Source of the DNA: Arenibacterium halophilum | GTDB lineage: Bacteria; Pseudomonadota; Alphaproteobacteria; Rhodobacterales; Rhodobacteraceae | Direction: 5' to 3' | Assembly: GCF_005938225.1 (NCBI RefSeq) | Contig: NZ_VCPC01000002.1 | Coordinates: forward strand, 186,001 to 250,000 | DNA length: 64,000 bases | The notes under the pieces: generated by a model | Seen by the model: the letters and a program-made list of their open reading frames with translations, nothing else | Database searches by the model: none | Told to the model about the DNA's origin: nothing | Translations under genes and position numbers: made by a program | Shown: positions 1-7,936 of the stretch, piece by piece | How the letters are laid out: the number at the start of each line of letters is the position of its first letter | Numbering within the stretch: the first letter of the stretch is position 1

Positions 1-2141
1 GGTTCCGCGACAGCGACATCACCACCGCCACGCCCCATGCCCGCGCTCGGAGCGGCATCGGCTATGTGCCCCAGGGGCGCGGGATTTTCCCGCAGCTGTC
101 GGTGCGCGACAACCTGGCCTTTGCCTGGCAGGACTATGCCGCGGGCAGCGCGGCCGACGTGATGGACACGGTGCTACAGGATTTCCCGCGCCTTGTGCCG
201 CTGCTAGATCGCGCGGGCGGGGCGCTGTCGGGGGGCGAACAGCAGCTTCTGGCACTGGCGCGCTGTCTGATGGGCGACCCCGAATTCCTGCTGCTGGACG
301 AACCGACCGAAGGCATCCAGCCCTCGATCATCGACGAGATGGCCGACACGCTGCTGCGCATCCGCAAGCGGCGCGGGCTGTCGATCCTGCTGGTGGAGCA
401 GAACCTCGACTTCATCGCCGACCTGTCCGACCGGGTGCTGGTGCTGGAACGCGGCGCCATCGCCGGCGAACTCAGCCGCGCCGACTTGTCCGACACGGCG
501 AAGGTCAACGCCTTCCTTGGTTTTGGCGCCGCACGCTCGACCCGGGGCAAGCCCGGCGCGGCGCAGGCGCGGCCTGACAGCGCTAGTGTCAGTGCGATAC
601 CGAACACACCAACTCCTGCGGGGACAAGCATGACAATCAAACGCCCGACGCTTGCGCAGATGCGCGACATGGCGACCCGTTTCGGCATGTCGCTGAGTGA
701 CGCCGAACTGGAGGAATACCGCCAGCTGATGGAGCCCTACATGGAATCCTACGACAGGCTGGACGCGATGCCCGACAACCTGCCCGAGGTGCGATACCCG
801 CGCGCGCCGGGTCGCTTTCCAGACTATTCCGAAAACCCGCTGAACGCCTGGTATGTGAAAACCGAAGTGCGCGGCGCCCCCGACGGCCCGCTGCGCGGCA
901 AGCGGATCGTGCTGAAGGATACGGTATGCCTGGCCGGGGTTCCGATGATGAACGGATCGTCCGTGATGGAGGGCTATACCCCCGAGATCGACGCCACCAT
1001 CGTCACGCGCATGCTCGACGCCGGCGCGGTGATCGTGGGCAAGGCGCATTGCGAAAACTTCTGCCTCTCGGGCGGGTCGCACACCAACGCCAAGGGCCCG
1101 GTGCACAACCCGTGGAAACGCGGCTACATGGCGGGCGGGTCGTCCAGCGGCTCTGCCGCGCTGGTGGCGGCGGGCGAGGTCGACATGGCCATCGCCGGGG
1201 ATCAGGGCGGCTCGATCCGAATTCCGTCTGCCAATTGCGGCACCTACGGAATGAAGCCAACGCACGGGCTGGTGCCCTATACCGGCGTGATGGGGGTAGA
1301 GCAGACCATCGACCACGTCGGCCCCGTCACCTCGAACGTCAGTGACAACGCGCTGCTGCTGGAAGTGCTGGCAGGCGAAGACGGACTGGACCCGCGCCAG
1401 TACAAACCCAAGGTGTTCCGCTATACCGAGGCGCTGGGCCGCGGCGCGCACGGGCTGCGCATCGGACTCCTGAAAGAGGGCTTCCACCGCCCCGAATCCG
1501 AGCCGGACGTGGACGCCAAGGTGATGGCCGCCGCAGAGCGGTTCCGCGAGCTGGGCGCGCGGGTCGAAGAGGTCTCGATCCCCGAACACCTGACGGCCAT
1601 CGACGCCTGGACTGCGATCACGATGGAGGGGATGCAGGACCAGATGCTGTGGGGCAACCATTTCGGCACCAATTATCGCGGGTTGTTCCTGCCCTCGATG
1701 ACCGACCACATGGCGCAATGGCGGGGCCGGGCGGATGAGCTCAGCAATTCGCTGAAGGTCTGCATGTTCACCGGCGAATACTTCCAGACCCAGTATCGCG
1801 GGCGGTTCTATGGCAAGGGCCAGAACATCATGCGCCGGGTAAAGGAACGCTATGGCGCGGCGCTGAAGCAGTTCGACCTGCTGTTGATGCCGACCCTGCC
1901 GATGAAGGCGCAGGAAATACCGCCGCCCGACTGTTCGATTTCGGTCTATGTTCAGAAGGCGTTCGAAATGGTCGGCAACACCGCGCCCTTCAACAACGGC
2001 CTGCCCGCGATGAGCGTGCCCTGCGGGCTGAGCGAGGGGCTGCCCATCGGCATGATGCTGGTCGGGCCGAACTATGGCGAGCTGAAGATATATCAGGCCG
2101 CCCACGCCTTTGAGCAAAGCGGCGACTGGCGCGCGATGTAA
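1..2141 (+). CDS. LivF/UrtE-like ABC transporter ATPase running in frame into an amidase (5' partial)
   Basis: The frame is open from the left edge (frame 3), so the start lies outside the window. The first part is the C-terminal three quarters of a branched-chain amino acid / urea-type transport ATPase: GYVPQGRGIFPQLSV (Q-loop region), the signature LSGGEQQLLALAR, the Walker B LLLDEPTEG and the H-loop region ILLVEQN. Such proteins normally stop soon after the final VxAFLG-like stretch. Here no stop codon follows; about 37 Pro/Ala-rich residues lead straight into the ATG at 630 of an amidase that ends at TAA 2139-2141. Either this is a natural fusion or the ATPase gene lost its stop and the amidase is also translated from 630. 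The ATPase would energise import of an amide, urea or amino acid; the permease and binding-protein genes would lie to the left. Domain calls are firm; the one-polypeptide reading is uncertain. Confidence 0.8.
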   Translation, partial: FRDSDITTATPHARARSGIGYVPQGRGIFPQLSVRDNLAFAWQDYAAGSAADVMDTVLQDFPRLVPLLDRAGGALSGGEQQLLALARCLMGDPEFLLLDEPTEGIQPSIIDEMADTLLRIRKRRGLSILLVEQNLDFIADLSDRVLVLERGAIAGELSRADLSDTAKVNAFLGFGAARSTRGKPGAAQARPDSASVSAIPNTPTPAGTSMTIKRPTLAQMRDMATRFGMSLSDAELEEYRQLMEPYMESYDRLDAMPDNLPEVRYPRAPGRFPDYSENPLNAWYVKTEVRGAPDGPLRGKRIVLKDTVCLAGVPMMNGSSVMEGYTPEIDATIVTRMLDAGAVIVGKAHCENFCLSGGSHTNAKGPVHNPWKRGYMAGGSSSGSAALVAAGEVDMAIAGDQGGSIRIPSANCGTYGMKPTHGLVPYTGVMGVEQTIDHVGPVTSNVSDNALLLEVLAGEDGLDPRQYKPKVFRYTEALGRGAHGLRIGLLKEGFHRPESEPDVDAKVMAAAERFRELGARVEEVSIPEHLTAIDAWTAITMEGMQDQMLWGNHFGTNYRGLFLPSMTDHMAQWRGRADELSNSLKVCMFTGEYFQTQYRGRFYGKGQNIMRRVKERYGAALKQFDLLLMPTLPMKAQEIPPPDCSISVYVQKAFEMVGNTAPFNNGLPAMSVPCGLSEGLPIGMMLVGPNYGELKIYQAAHAFEQSGDWRAM
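630..2141 (+). other. Amidase segment (amidase-signature family) with its own possible start
   Basis: From ATG 630, with a modest GGGGA motif about 8 bases upstream, the frame codes 503 residues of an amidase-signature enzyme. Numbered from that ATG, the Lys / cis-Ser / Ser triad can be read as K96 (IVLKD), S171 (AGGSSSGSA) and S195 (DQGGS). An extra N-terminal helical segment of about 70 residues precedes the core, as in rhodococcal nitrile-pathway amidases. The expected reaction is hydrolysis of a carboxamide to acid plus ammonia. The acyl-CoA synthetase immediately downstream could activate the acid. If translated from 630 it is a normal-length amidase; if read through, it is the C-terminal half of a fusion with the ATPase. 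Confidence 0.8.
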
Positions 2142-2178
2142 CACCCCGCGCCCAGATACAGCAGGAGGAGGACCGCCG

Positions 2179-3951
2179 ATGTCGATTCTGACCGAAAGCC
2201 AATCGGGCCGCATTTCCGGGATCGGGCGCGACAAACGCGCCGACACGGGCGAAGCCGGGCTGCCCGAAGATGGCAAGAGCTATGTGCGGGGCGCCACCGA
2301 ACCGCCGCTCGTCTACGCCACGGTGCCGCAGATGCTGCGCGACACCGTATCGCGCTATGGCCCGCGCGAGGCGCTGGTGTTCTGCGAAACCGGGGCACGG
2401 CTGACATATTACGACCTGGATCGGCGGGTCGACGCGCTGGCAGGCGGCTTTCTGGCACTGGGCGTGGAAAAGGGCGACCGCGTCGGCATATGGGCGCCAA
2501 ACCGGCTGGAGTGGGTACTGACACAGTTTGCCACGGCGCGGATCGGGGCCGTGCTGGTCAACATAAACCCGGCCTACCGTGTGAACGAGCTGGAATATGC
2601 GCTGAAGGTGGTGGGGTGCAAGGTGCTGGTGACGGCGCCGGCGTTCAAATCCTCAGACTACCTAGGCATGATCGCCGAACTGGTGCCGGAACTGGCCTCG
2701 TCACGTCCGGGGCACCTGCGCGCCGCTCGGCTGCCCGCCCTGCGCGCGGTGGTGTCGATGGAGGACACCCCGTCGCCCGGATGCATCGCCTTCGCGGCGC
2801 TGGAAACCATGGGCGGCCCGGCTCAGCAATTGCGGCTGCCGACGATCGACGCCACCTTGTCGCCAGACGATGCGATCAACATCCAGTTCACCTCGGGCAC
2901 CACCGGCAGCCCGAAGGGCGCGACGCTGTCGCATTATTCGATCACCAACAACGCGCGCTTCGTCACCGACCGGATCGGGCTGACAGAGGCCGACCGGCTG
3001 GCGGTGCCCGTGCCGCTCTATCATTGCTTTGGCATGGTGATGGGGGTGCTGGGCGCGGTCAGCAAGGGCGCGGCGCTGGTGTTTCCGGCGCAGGGGGTCG
3101 ACGCCGAGGCCGTGCTGGATGCCGTGGCGGCGGAACGCTGCACCGCGCTTTACGGCGTACCGACGATGTTCGTGGCAATGCTCGCCGCGCTCGATGCCCG
3201 TCCGCGAGATCTGGCCAGCCTGCGCACCGGCATCATGGCAGGCGCGCTCTGCCCGGTCGAGGTGATGCGTCGCGTACAGCGCCAGATGCATATGACAGAG
3301 GTCACGATCTGCTATGGCATGACGGAAACCAGCCCGGTGTCCTTCCAGAGTTTTACCGACGACCCGCTCGAGAAACGCTGCGAAACCGTGGGGCGCGTGC
3401 ACCCGCATCTTGAGGTGAAGATTGTCGATGGCGAGGGCCAGATCGTGCCGGTCGGGATGGCGGGCGAACTCTGCACCCGCGGCTATTCCGTGATGAAAGG
3501 CTATTGGCAGGATCGCGACAGGACGGATGAAAGCGTGCGGGACGGCTGGATGCACACGGGCGATCTGGCCACGTTGGATGCAGACGGCTTCTGCACCATC
3601 ACCGGGCGGCTGAAAGACATGATCATCCGCGGTGGCGAGAACATCTATCCGCGCGAGATCGAAGAGATATTGAACGCCCACCAACAAGTCAGCGATGCGC
3701 AGGTTTTTGGGATCCCCGATCCAAAATACGGCGAAGAGGTCTGCGCCTTTGTTCTGGCCGCTGCCGGTCCGGCGCCCGACCCTGAGGCGCTGCGCGGCCA
3801 TTGCCGCGCGAAGATGGCGTATTTCAAGGTGCCGAAACATATCCGCGTGGTCGAGTCCTTCCCGGCGACGATCACCGGGAAGCCGCAGAAGTTCGTGATG
3901 CGCGACATGATGACAAAGGCGCTTGGCGTCGTGGCTGATCCGCCTGCCTGA
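2179..3951 (+). CDS. AMP-forming acyl-CoA synthetase
   Basis: A 590-residue member of the ANL (AMP-binding) superfamily that activates a carboxylic acid with ATP and CoA. Visible motifs are the P-loop-like TSGTTGSPKGATLSH near residue 240, the adenine-binding GMTETSP, the HTGDL...GRLKDMIIRGGENIYPRE hinge region, and the C-terminal catalytic lysine region ITGKPQKF. The start was set at ATG 2179 because a strong AGGAGGAGG Shine-Dalgarno lies just upstream; the frame is open to 2110, but that extension overlaps the amidase. It follows the amidase by 37 bases, so it probably activates the acid released from the amide. The precise substrate (medium or long chain, or aromatic) cannot be read from sequence. 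Confidence 0.9.
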   Translation: MSILTESQSGRISGIGRDKRADTGEAGLPEDGKSYVRGATEPPLVYATVPQMLRDTVSRYGPREALVFCETGARLTYYDLDRRVDALAGGFLALGVEKGDRVGIWAPNRLEWVLTQFATARIGAVLVNINPAYRVNELEYALKVVGCKVLVTAPAFKSSDYLGMIAELVPELASSRPGHLRAARLPALRAVVSMEDTPSPGCIAFAALETMGGPAQQLRLPTIDATLSPDDAINIQFTSGTTGSPKGATLSHYSITNNARFVTDRIGLTEADRLAVPVPLYHCFGMVMGVLGAVSKGAALVFPAQGVDAEAVLDAVAAERCTALYGVPTMFVAMLAALDARPRDLASLRTGIMAGALCPVEVMRRVQRQMHMTEVTICYGMTETSPVSFQSFTDDPLEKRCETVGRVHPHLEVKIVDGEGQIVPVGMAGELCTRGYSVMKGYWQDRDRTDESVRDGWMHTGDLATLDADGFCTITGRLKDMIIRGGENIYPREIEEILNAHQQVSDAQVFGIPDPKYGEEVCAFVLAAAGPAPDPEALRGHCRAKMAYFKVPKHIRVVESFPATITGKPQKFVMRDMMTKALGVVADPPA

Positions 3952-3959
3952 GCGTTTGA

Positions 3960-4070
3960 AGGGGGCTCTGCCCCCGCCGCCCTTCGGGCGACTCCCCCGG
4001 GATATTTGAGCCCAAAGAAGGCAAAAGACGCCCTCCTTCTTTGGGCCCTAAATATCCCCGCCGGAGGCAT
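3960..4070. repeat. 3'-end intergenic repeat, one copy on each strand, facing each other
   Basis: Bases 3960-4021 (plus orientation) are a GC-rich element ending in GGGATATTTGAGCCCAAAG. It is almost identical over about 60 bases to 40217-40285. Bases 4034-4070 are a shorter copy in the opposite orientation, belonging to the end of the minus-strand marR gene; its reverse complement begins GCCTCCGGCGGGGATATTT. Related partial copies lie at 19066-19110 and 22165-22195. In every case the element is 3' of a gene and has the same polarity as that gene. Confidence 0.7.
3999..4058. terminator. Bidirectional terminator between convergent genes
   Basis: The arm GATATTTGAGCCCAAAGAAG (3999-4021 region) pairs with CTTCTTTGGGCCCTAAATAT (4034-4058 region), separated by about 12 bases. 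This gives a long stem between the stop of the acyl-CoA synthetase (3951, plus) and the stop of marR (4100, minus). It lacks a clean U-tract. Termination is inferred from position and pairing. Confidence 0.6.
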
Positions 4071-4099
4071 CGCGCGGAGCGCGATTTGAGGGGATGGCG

Positions 4100-4546
4100 T
4101 CAATCGGCGGCTTGGGCGGCTTTTGCGGCGAGGTGGATGAAGGTCTGGTATTCGTCGGGGGTCAGGCCAGGCAGGATGTCGGATTGCAGGGACATGACGA
4201 TGGGCTGCATCGCTTCGACCACCTCGCGCCCTTTTTGCGTCAACTCCAGTTCGCGTGCGCGTTTGTCGCGGGGGTTAACCACGCGGGTGACAAGCCCCTT
4301 TTGCTCCAGTCGGTCGGCCACCGCGCCCAAGGTGGCGCGGTCCTTGGCGATTGCGTTTGCAAGGCTGGCCTGATCGATCCCGACGTTCTCGCGCAGCGTG
4401 TCGAGCGCGATGAACTGGACCGGGGTCAGGTCGAAGCCCGCCGCGTGGGTGCGTTCGGTGAAGATGCGGGTCGAGATCTGGTGCAGCCGGCGGATCAGGT
4501 GGCCCGGCGTGAGGGCGCTGTCGGGTCGCGTGATGGGATCGGGCAT
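4100..4546 (-). CDS. MarR-family transcriptional regulator
   Basis: A 148-residue winged-helix protein. The MarR core is recognisable: a helix leading into LTPVQFIALDTL, the recognition-helix region DRATLGAVADRLEQKGLV, the wing NPRDKRARELELT, and a C-terminal dimerisation helix. It is transcribed away from mobA with a 128-base shared intergenic region, the usual arrangement for a local repressor released by an aromatic ligand. By position the likely ligand is 3-hydroxybenzoate or a related aromatic acid; that is inference. Its 3' end faces the acyl-CoA synthetase across a bidirectional terminator. Confidence 0.9.
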   Translation of the reverse strand: MPDPITRPDSALTPGHLIRRLHQISTRIFTERTHAAGFDLTPVQFIALDTLRENVGIDQASLANAIAKDRATLGAVADRLEQKGLVTRVVNPRDKRARELELTQKGREVVEAMQPIVMSLQSDILPGLTPDEYQTFIHLAAKAAQAAD

Positions 4547-4596
4547 TGCTGGCTCTTCCTGATGACGGTGATCCCGTCGTAGACCATAATTCGTAA

Positions 4597-4659
4597 GTCG
4601 TCATACTATTTCTTGACTCTGGGCTTCGCTGCGCGCATTTAATATGTTGTCTTATCATT
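4597..4659. promoter_or_regulatory. Candidate promoter and operator region between marR and mobA
   Basis: Two 14-base direct copies, GTCGTCATACTATT (4597-4610) and GTTGTCTTATCATT (4646-4659), match at 10 positions and flank a TTGACT (4613-4618) that could be a -35 box. An AT-rich TTTAATAT lies around 4638-4645, with spacing to the -35 slightly longer than ideal. The copies could be binding sites for the adjacent MarR protein. MarR sites are usually palindromic, and these are direct repeats. Confidence 0.3.
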
Positions 4660-4674
4660 TTCGGAGGGCAGGCG

Positions 4675-6540
4675 ATGCAGTACCATCTGGACGGGTTCCG
4701 CCCGGGCGATCCCGAGGTTCAACTGGCGGCGGACCGGGTGGGGCAGGGCAAGGACCGGGTTGATGTTCTGATCGTCGGCTGCGGCCCTGCCGGTCTGACG
4801 CTGGCGGCGCAACTTGCGGCTTTCCCGGACATCAACACCCGCATCGTCGAGCGCAAGCCAGGCCCGATGGAGAAAGGGCAGGCCGACGGGATATCTTGCC
4901 GGTCGATGGAGATGTTCAACGCATTCGGATTCGCCGAAACTGTGCTGAAACAGGGCTATTGGGTGAACGAGACCACGTTCTGGACGCCGAACCCGGAGGC
5001 GCCGGGCCAGATCCGGCGCAATGGGCGGGTGCGCGACGTGGAAGAGGGGCTGTCGGAGATGCCCCATATCATCCTCAATCAGGCGCGCGTGCATGATATG
5101 TATCTGGACCGCATGGTGAAATCGTCTTCGCGGTTGGTGCCGGATTACGGGCTGGAGCTGTCTGAACTGACGGTCGATCCAGAGGCCGAGTACCCGGTGA
5201 CAGCCACACTGACCCCGGTCGATGGCGGTACGTCAGAGGTGGTGCAGGCGCGCTACGTCGTGGGCTGCGACGGGGCGCGCAGCAACGTGCGCCGTGCCAT
5301 CGGGCGGCAGCTGGTGGGCGACAGCGCGAACAAGGCATGGGGTGTCATGGATGTGCTGGCCGTCTCCGATTTCCCCGATATCCGCTGCAAGACGCTGGTG
5401 CAGTCCGAGGAGGAGGGCAACATCCTGATCATCCCGCGGGAAGGCGGCTACCTCGTGCGGCTGTACATCGAATTGGACAAGCTGAACGCGGGCGAGCGGG
5501 TGGCCCAGCGCAACCTGACCGAAGAGCACCTGATTGCGGCAGCCAAACGGATTTTTCAGCCCTATTCCTTTGACGTGAAGCAAGTGGCGTGGTGGTCCGT
5601 CTATGAGATCGGGCAGCGGCTGACCGACCGGTTCGACGATGTGCCCGAGGGCGCAGAGGAGTCGCGGATGCCGCATGTCTTCATCGCAGGCGATGCCTGC
5701 CACACCCACAGCCCCAAGGCGGGGCAGGGCATGAACGTGTCGATGGGCGATGCCTTCAACCTTGGCTGGAAGCTGGCCGCCGTGCTGCGGGGGCAATGCC
5801 CGCCCGCGATCCTGCACAGCTATTCCGCCGAGCGGCACGCGGTGGCCGACGATCTGATCCGGTTTGACCGCGAATGGTCGCGTATCATGAGCGAGCGTCC
5901 CGAGGGCGACAGCGGCGATGCGCCCTTGATGCAAAGCTATTTCATCGAACACGGGCGCTATACGGCGGGCATGTCGGTAACCTATGCGCCGTCCATTCTG
6001 ACGGGGCCGGGGACGTGGCAGGGCCGCGCGACGGGCTTTCCGATCGGGGCGCGGTTTCATTCGGCCCCGGTGCTGCGGGTATCGGATGCCAAGCGGGTCG
6101 AACTGGGTCAGACCGTGCTGGCTGACGGGCGCTGGCGACTGTTCGCCTTTGCGGGCAAATCGGGCGATCTGGACGGGTTGTGCCGTTACCTTGCCGAGAA
6201 TCCGGCCTCTCCGGTACGGCGTTACACGCCTGCGGGGGCCGATCCGGATGCGGTGTTCGACCTGCGTGCAATCCTGCCGCTGCCACGGCCCGAGTATGCG
6301 CCGCAGGACCTGCCGCCGCTGCTGTTCCCGACCAAGGGCGCGCTGGGGATCTCGGATTACGAAAAGCTGTTCTGCGCCTGCGACGATACCGATATCTACA
6401 GCCAGCGCGGGATCGACGCCGAACAGGGATGTCTGGTGATCGTACGTCCCGATCAATATGTCGCCCATGTCTTGCCGCTGGACGCGCATGATGAACTGGC
6501 CGGCTTTTTCGACGGCTTCATGCTGGATCAAGCCAGCTAA
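4675..6540 (+). CDS. mobA: 3-hydroxybenzoate 4-monooxygenase
   Basis: A 621-residue FAD-dependent aromatic hydroxylase that converts 3-hydroxybenzoate to protocatechuate using NAD(P)H and O2. The N-terminal MQYHLDGFRPGDP, the FAD dinucleotide motif DVLIVGCGPAGLTLAAQ, the DG motif YVVGCDGARSNVRRAIG, and the second FAD motif FIAGDACHTHSPKAGQGMN all match what I recall of Comamonas MobA. A C-terminal thioredoxin-like domain of the phenol-hydroxylase type follows. The start ATG 4675 has a good GGAGGG Shine-Dalgarno. It is divergent from a MarR regulator. Protocatechuate ring-cleavage genes are not in the window. A related phenol-type hydroxylase is the alternative, but similarity runs along the whole length. 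Confidence 0.88.
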   Translation: MQYHLDGFRPGDPEVQLAADRVGQGKDRVDVLIVGCGPAGLTLAAQLAAFPDINTRIVERKPGPMEKGQADGISCRSMEMFNAFGFAETVLKQGYWVNETTFWTPNPEAPGQIRRNGRVRDVEEGLSEMPHIILNQARVHDMYLDRMVKSSSRLVPDYGLELSELTVDPEAEYPVTATLTPVDGGTSEVVQARYVVGCDGARSNVRRAIGRQLVGDSANKAWGVMDVLAVSDFPDIRCKTLVQSEEEGNILIIPREGGYLVRLYIELDKLNAGERVAQRNLTEEHLIAAAKRIFQPYSFDVKQVAWWSVYEIGQRLTDRFDDVPEGAEESRMPHVFIAGDACHTHSPKAGQGMNVSMGDAFNLGWKLAAVLRGQCPPAILHSYSAERHAVADDLIRFDREWSRIMSERPEGDSGDAPLMQSYFIEHGRYTAGMSVTYAPSILTGPGTWQGRATGFPIGARFHSAPVLRVSDAKRVELGQTVLADGRWRLFAFAGKSGDLDGLCRYLAENPASPVRRYTPAGADPDAVFDLRAILPLPRPEYAPQDLPPLLFPTKGALGISDYEKLFCACDDTDIYSQRGIDAEQGCLVIVRPDQYVAHVLPLDAHDELAGFFDGFMLDQAS

Positions 6541-6769
6541 AACCGGTGTCCAATCAATGACGTTTCTTCCTGCGCGCAGGGTTGGCCTGTGCGCAGTTGT
6601 CTTGCGTTGTGGCGCGATTGGTCGTTTACTTTGCCCATAATGGATCTGTCCAACGGGGCACCGTGCATCTTTTTTATATCCGTTACATCCAGGCGATAAG
6701 CACCGGCTCGCACCATTGCGGACGATAAGATCGGGAACGGACCCGATTCCAATAACAGAGGAGAACGTA

Positions 6770-7840
6770 ATGAAAAAATTCGGATTGTTGTCGACAGCGG
6801 CGGCTGTTCTGACGGTGGCCGCCGGCGCGGCCCAGGCCGAAACGCTGCGACTGCTGACGTGGGGCAGCTACGCTCCGGAAGAAGTTGTTCGTCTGTTCGA
6901 AGAGAAATACCCCGACATCGACGTCGAGGTGACCTATTCCAACAACGAGGAAATGATCGCCAAGCTGCGCGCCACGCGCGGCGCCGGGTTCGATCTGGCC
7001 CAGCCCAGCCATGACCGTATTTTCGCGGTTCAGGAAGAGTACGGCATCTACAAGCCGCTCGATCTCTCCAAGATCGACACCGCAAGCATGCAGGAAAGCC
7101 TGCTGGAGGGCGTGAAAGCCAACACCACTATCGACGGCGAGGTTTACGCCGTGCCGCACCAGTGGGGCACCTCGGGTCTGATGGCCGATATCACCAAGGC
7201 GCCCGATCTGAACAGCTGGGACGATCTGTGCGATCCGCAATATGCCGGTCAGACCTCGATGCGGCTGCGTCGCACGATCCTGCTGGGCATGGCCTTTGCC
7301 GCCGGCAAGGACCCGTTTGCCGCCTACAACGATCTGGACGAATACCAGAAGTTGATGGACGAGGTGACCGAGACGCTGATCGCCTGCAAAGCCAACCTCA
7401 AGGCCTACTGGAACGGTGGCGACGACCTGTCGAACCTGATGCTCTCGGGCGAGGCGGTGGCCTCGGAGACATGGGATTCGACCGCATATAAACTCTACGC
7501 CGAGAACCCGAACATCGTGTTCATCCCGCCGGAAACCGGCGCGCTGGCCTGGATCGACACCTTTGCGATCCCCGCCAAGGGCGAAGCGGACGATGCCGCC
7601 TACAAGTGGATCAACTTCGTGCTTCAGCCGGAAATCGTCACGATGATGTCGGCCTCGACCGGCGCCATCGCTTCGGTCAAGGGGGCGATCGACCTGCTGC
7701 CCGAGGACAAGAAAGCCGCCGTGCAGGCCGCCTTTGACGAGGACGATCTGAACAACCTGAAGTTCTTTGCCAACATCCCCGCCGGGATCGAGGAAATCGA
7801 AGGCAAGGCGCTGGACCGGATCAAGGCCGCGTCGGAATAA
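6770..7840 (+). CDS. PotD-like periplasmic substrate-binding protein of an ABC importer
   Basis: A 356-residue extracellular solute-binding protein of the spermidine/putrescine (PotD/PotF) class. A signal peptide ends around AAGAAQA, followed by LRLLTWGSYAPEEVV, typical of this class. The start ATG 6770 is preceded by AGAGGAGAA. It is the first gene of a four-gene importer with ATPase and two permeases, and a stable stem-loop follows the stop codon. Polyamines are the usual ligands, but Rhodobacterales carry many paralogues for other cationic or zwitterionic compounds, so the ligand is open. Confidence 0.88.
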   Translation: MKKFGLLSTAAAVLTVAAGAAQAETLRLLTWGSYAPEEVVRLFEEKYPDIDVEVTYSNNEEMIAKLRATRGAGFDLAQPSHDRIFAVQEEYGIYKPLDLSKIDTASMQESLLEGVKANTTIDGEVYAVPHQWGTSGLMADITKAPDLNSWDDLCDPQYAGQTSMRLRRTILLGMAFAAGKDPFAAYNDLDEYQKLMDEVTETLIACKANLKAYWNGGDDLSNLMLSGEAVASETWDSTAYKLYAENPNIVFIPPETGALAWIDTFAIPAKGEADDAAYKWINFVLQPEIVTMMSASTGAIASVKGAIDLLPEDKKAAVQAAFDEDDLNNLKFFANIPAGIEEIEGKALDRIKAASE

Positions 7841-7859
7841 CGTCGGCCGACATGACACG

Positions 7860-7887
7860 GGCAAGAGGGGCACGCGCCTCTCTTGCC
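7860..7887 (+). terminator. Intercistronic stem-loop after the binding-protein gene
   Basis: GGCAAGAG (7860-7867) pairs with CTCTTGCC (7880-7887), and the stem extends inward to about 12 pairs around a 4-base loop. No U-tract follows and the operon continues. It probably acts as a partial terminator or 3' stabiliser that raises binding-protein mRNA above that of the membrane components. Confidence 0.6.
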
Positions 7888-7936
7888 GCTTTGGCCCCCG
7901 CGTGGGCCCAACAAACTACCGACAGGCGACAGTTCA

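Noticed and set aside
204-2276. A 690-codon minus-strand frame over the ATPase-amidase frame
   Set aside because: It runs antisense to sequence with intact ATPase and amidase motifs and has shadow composition.
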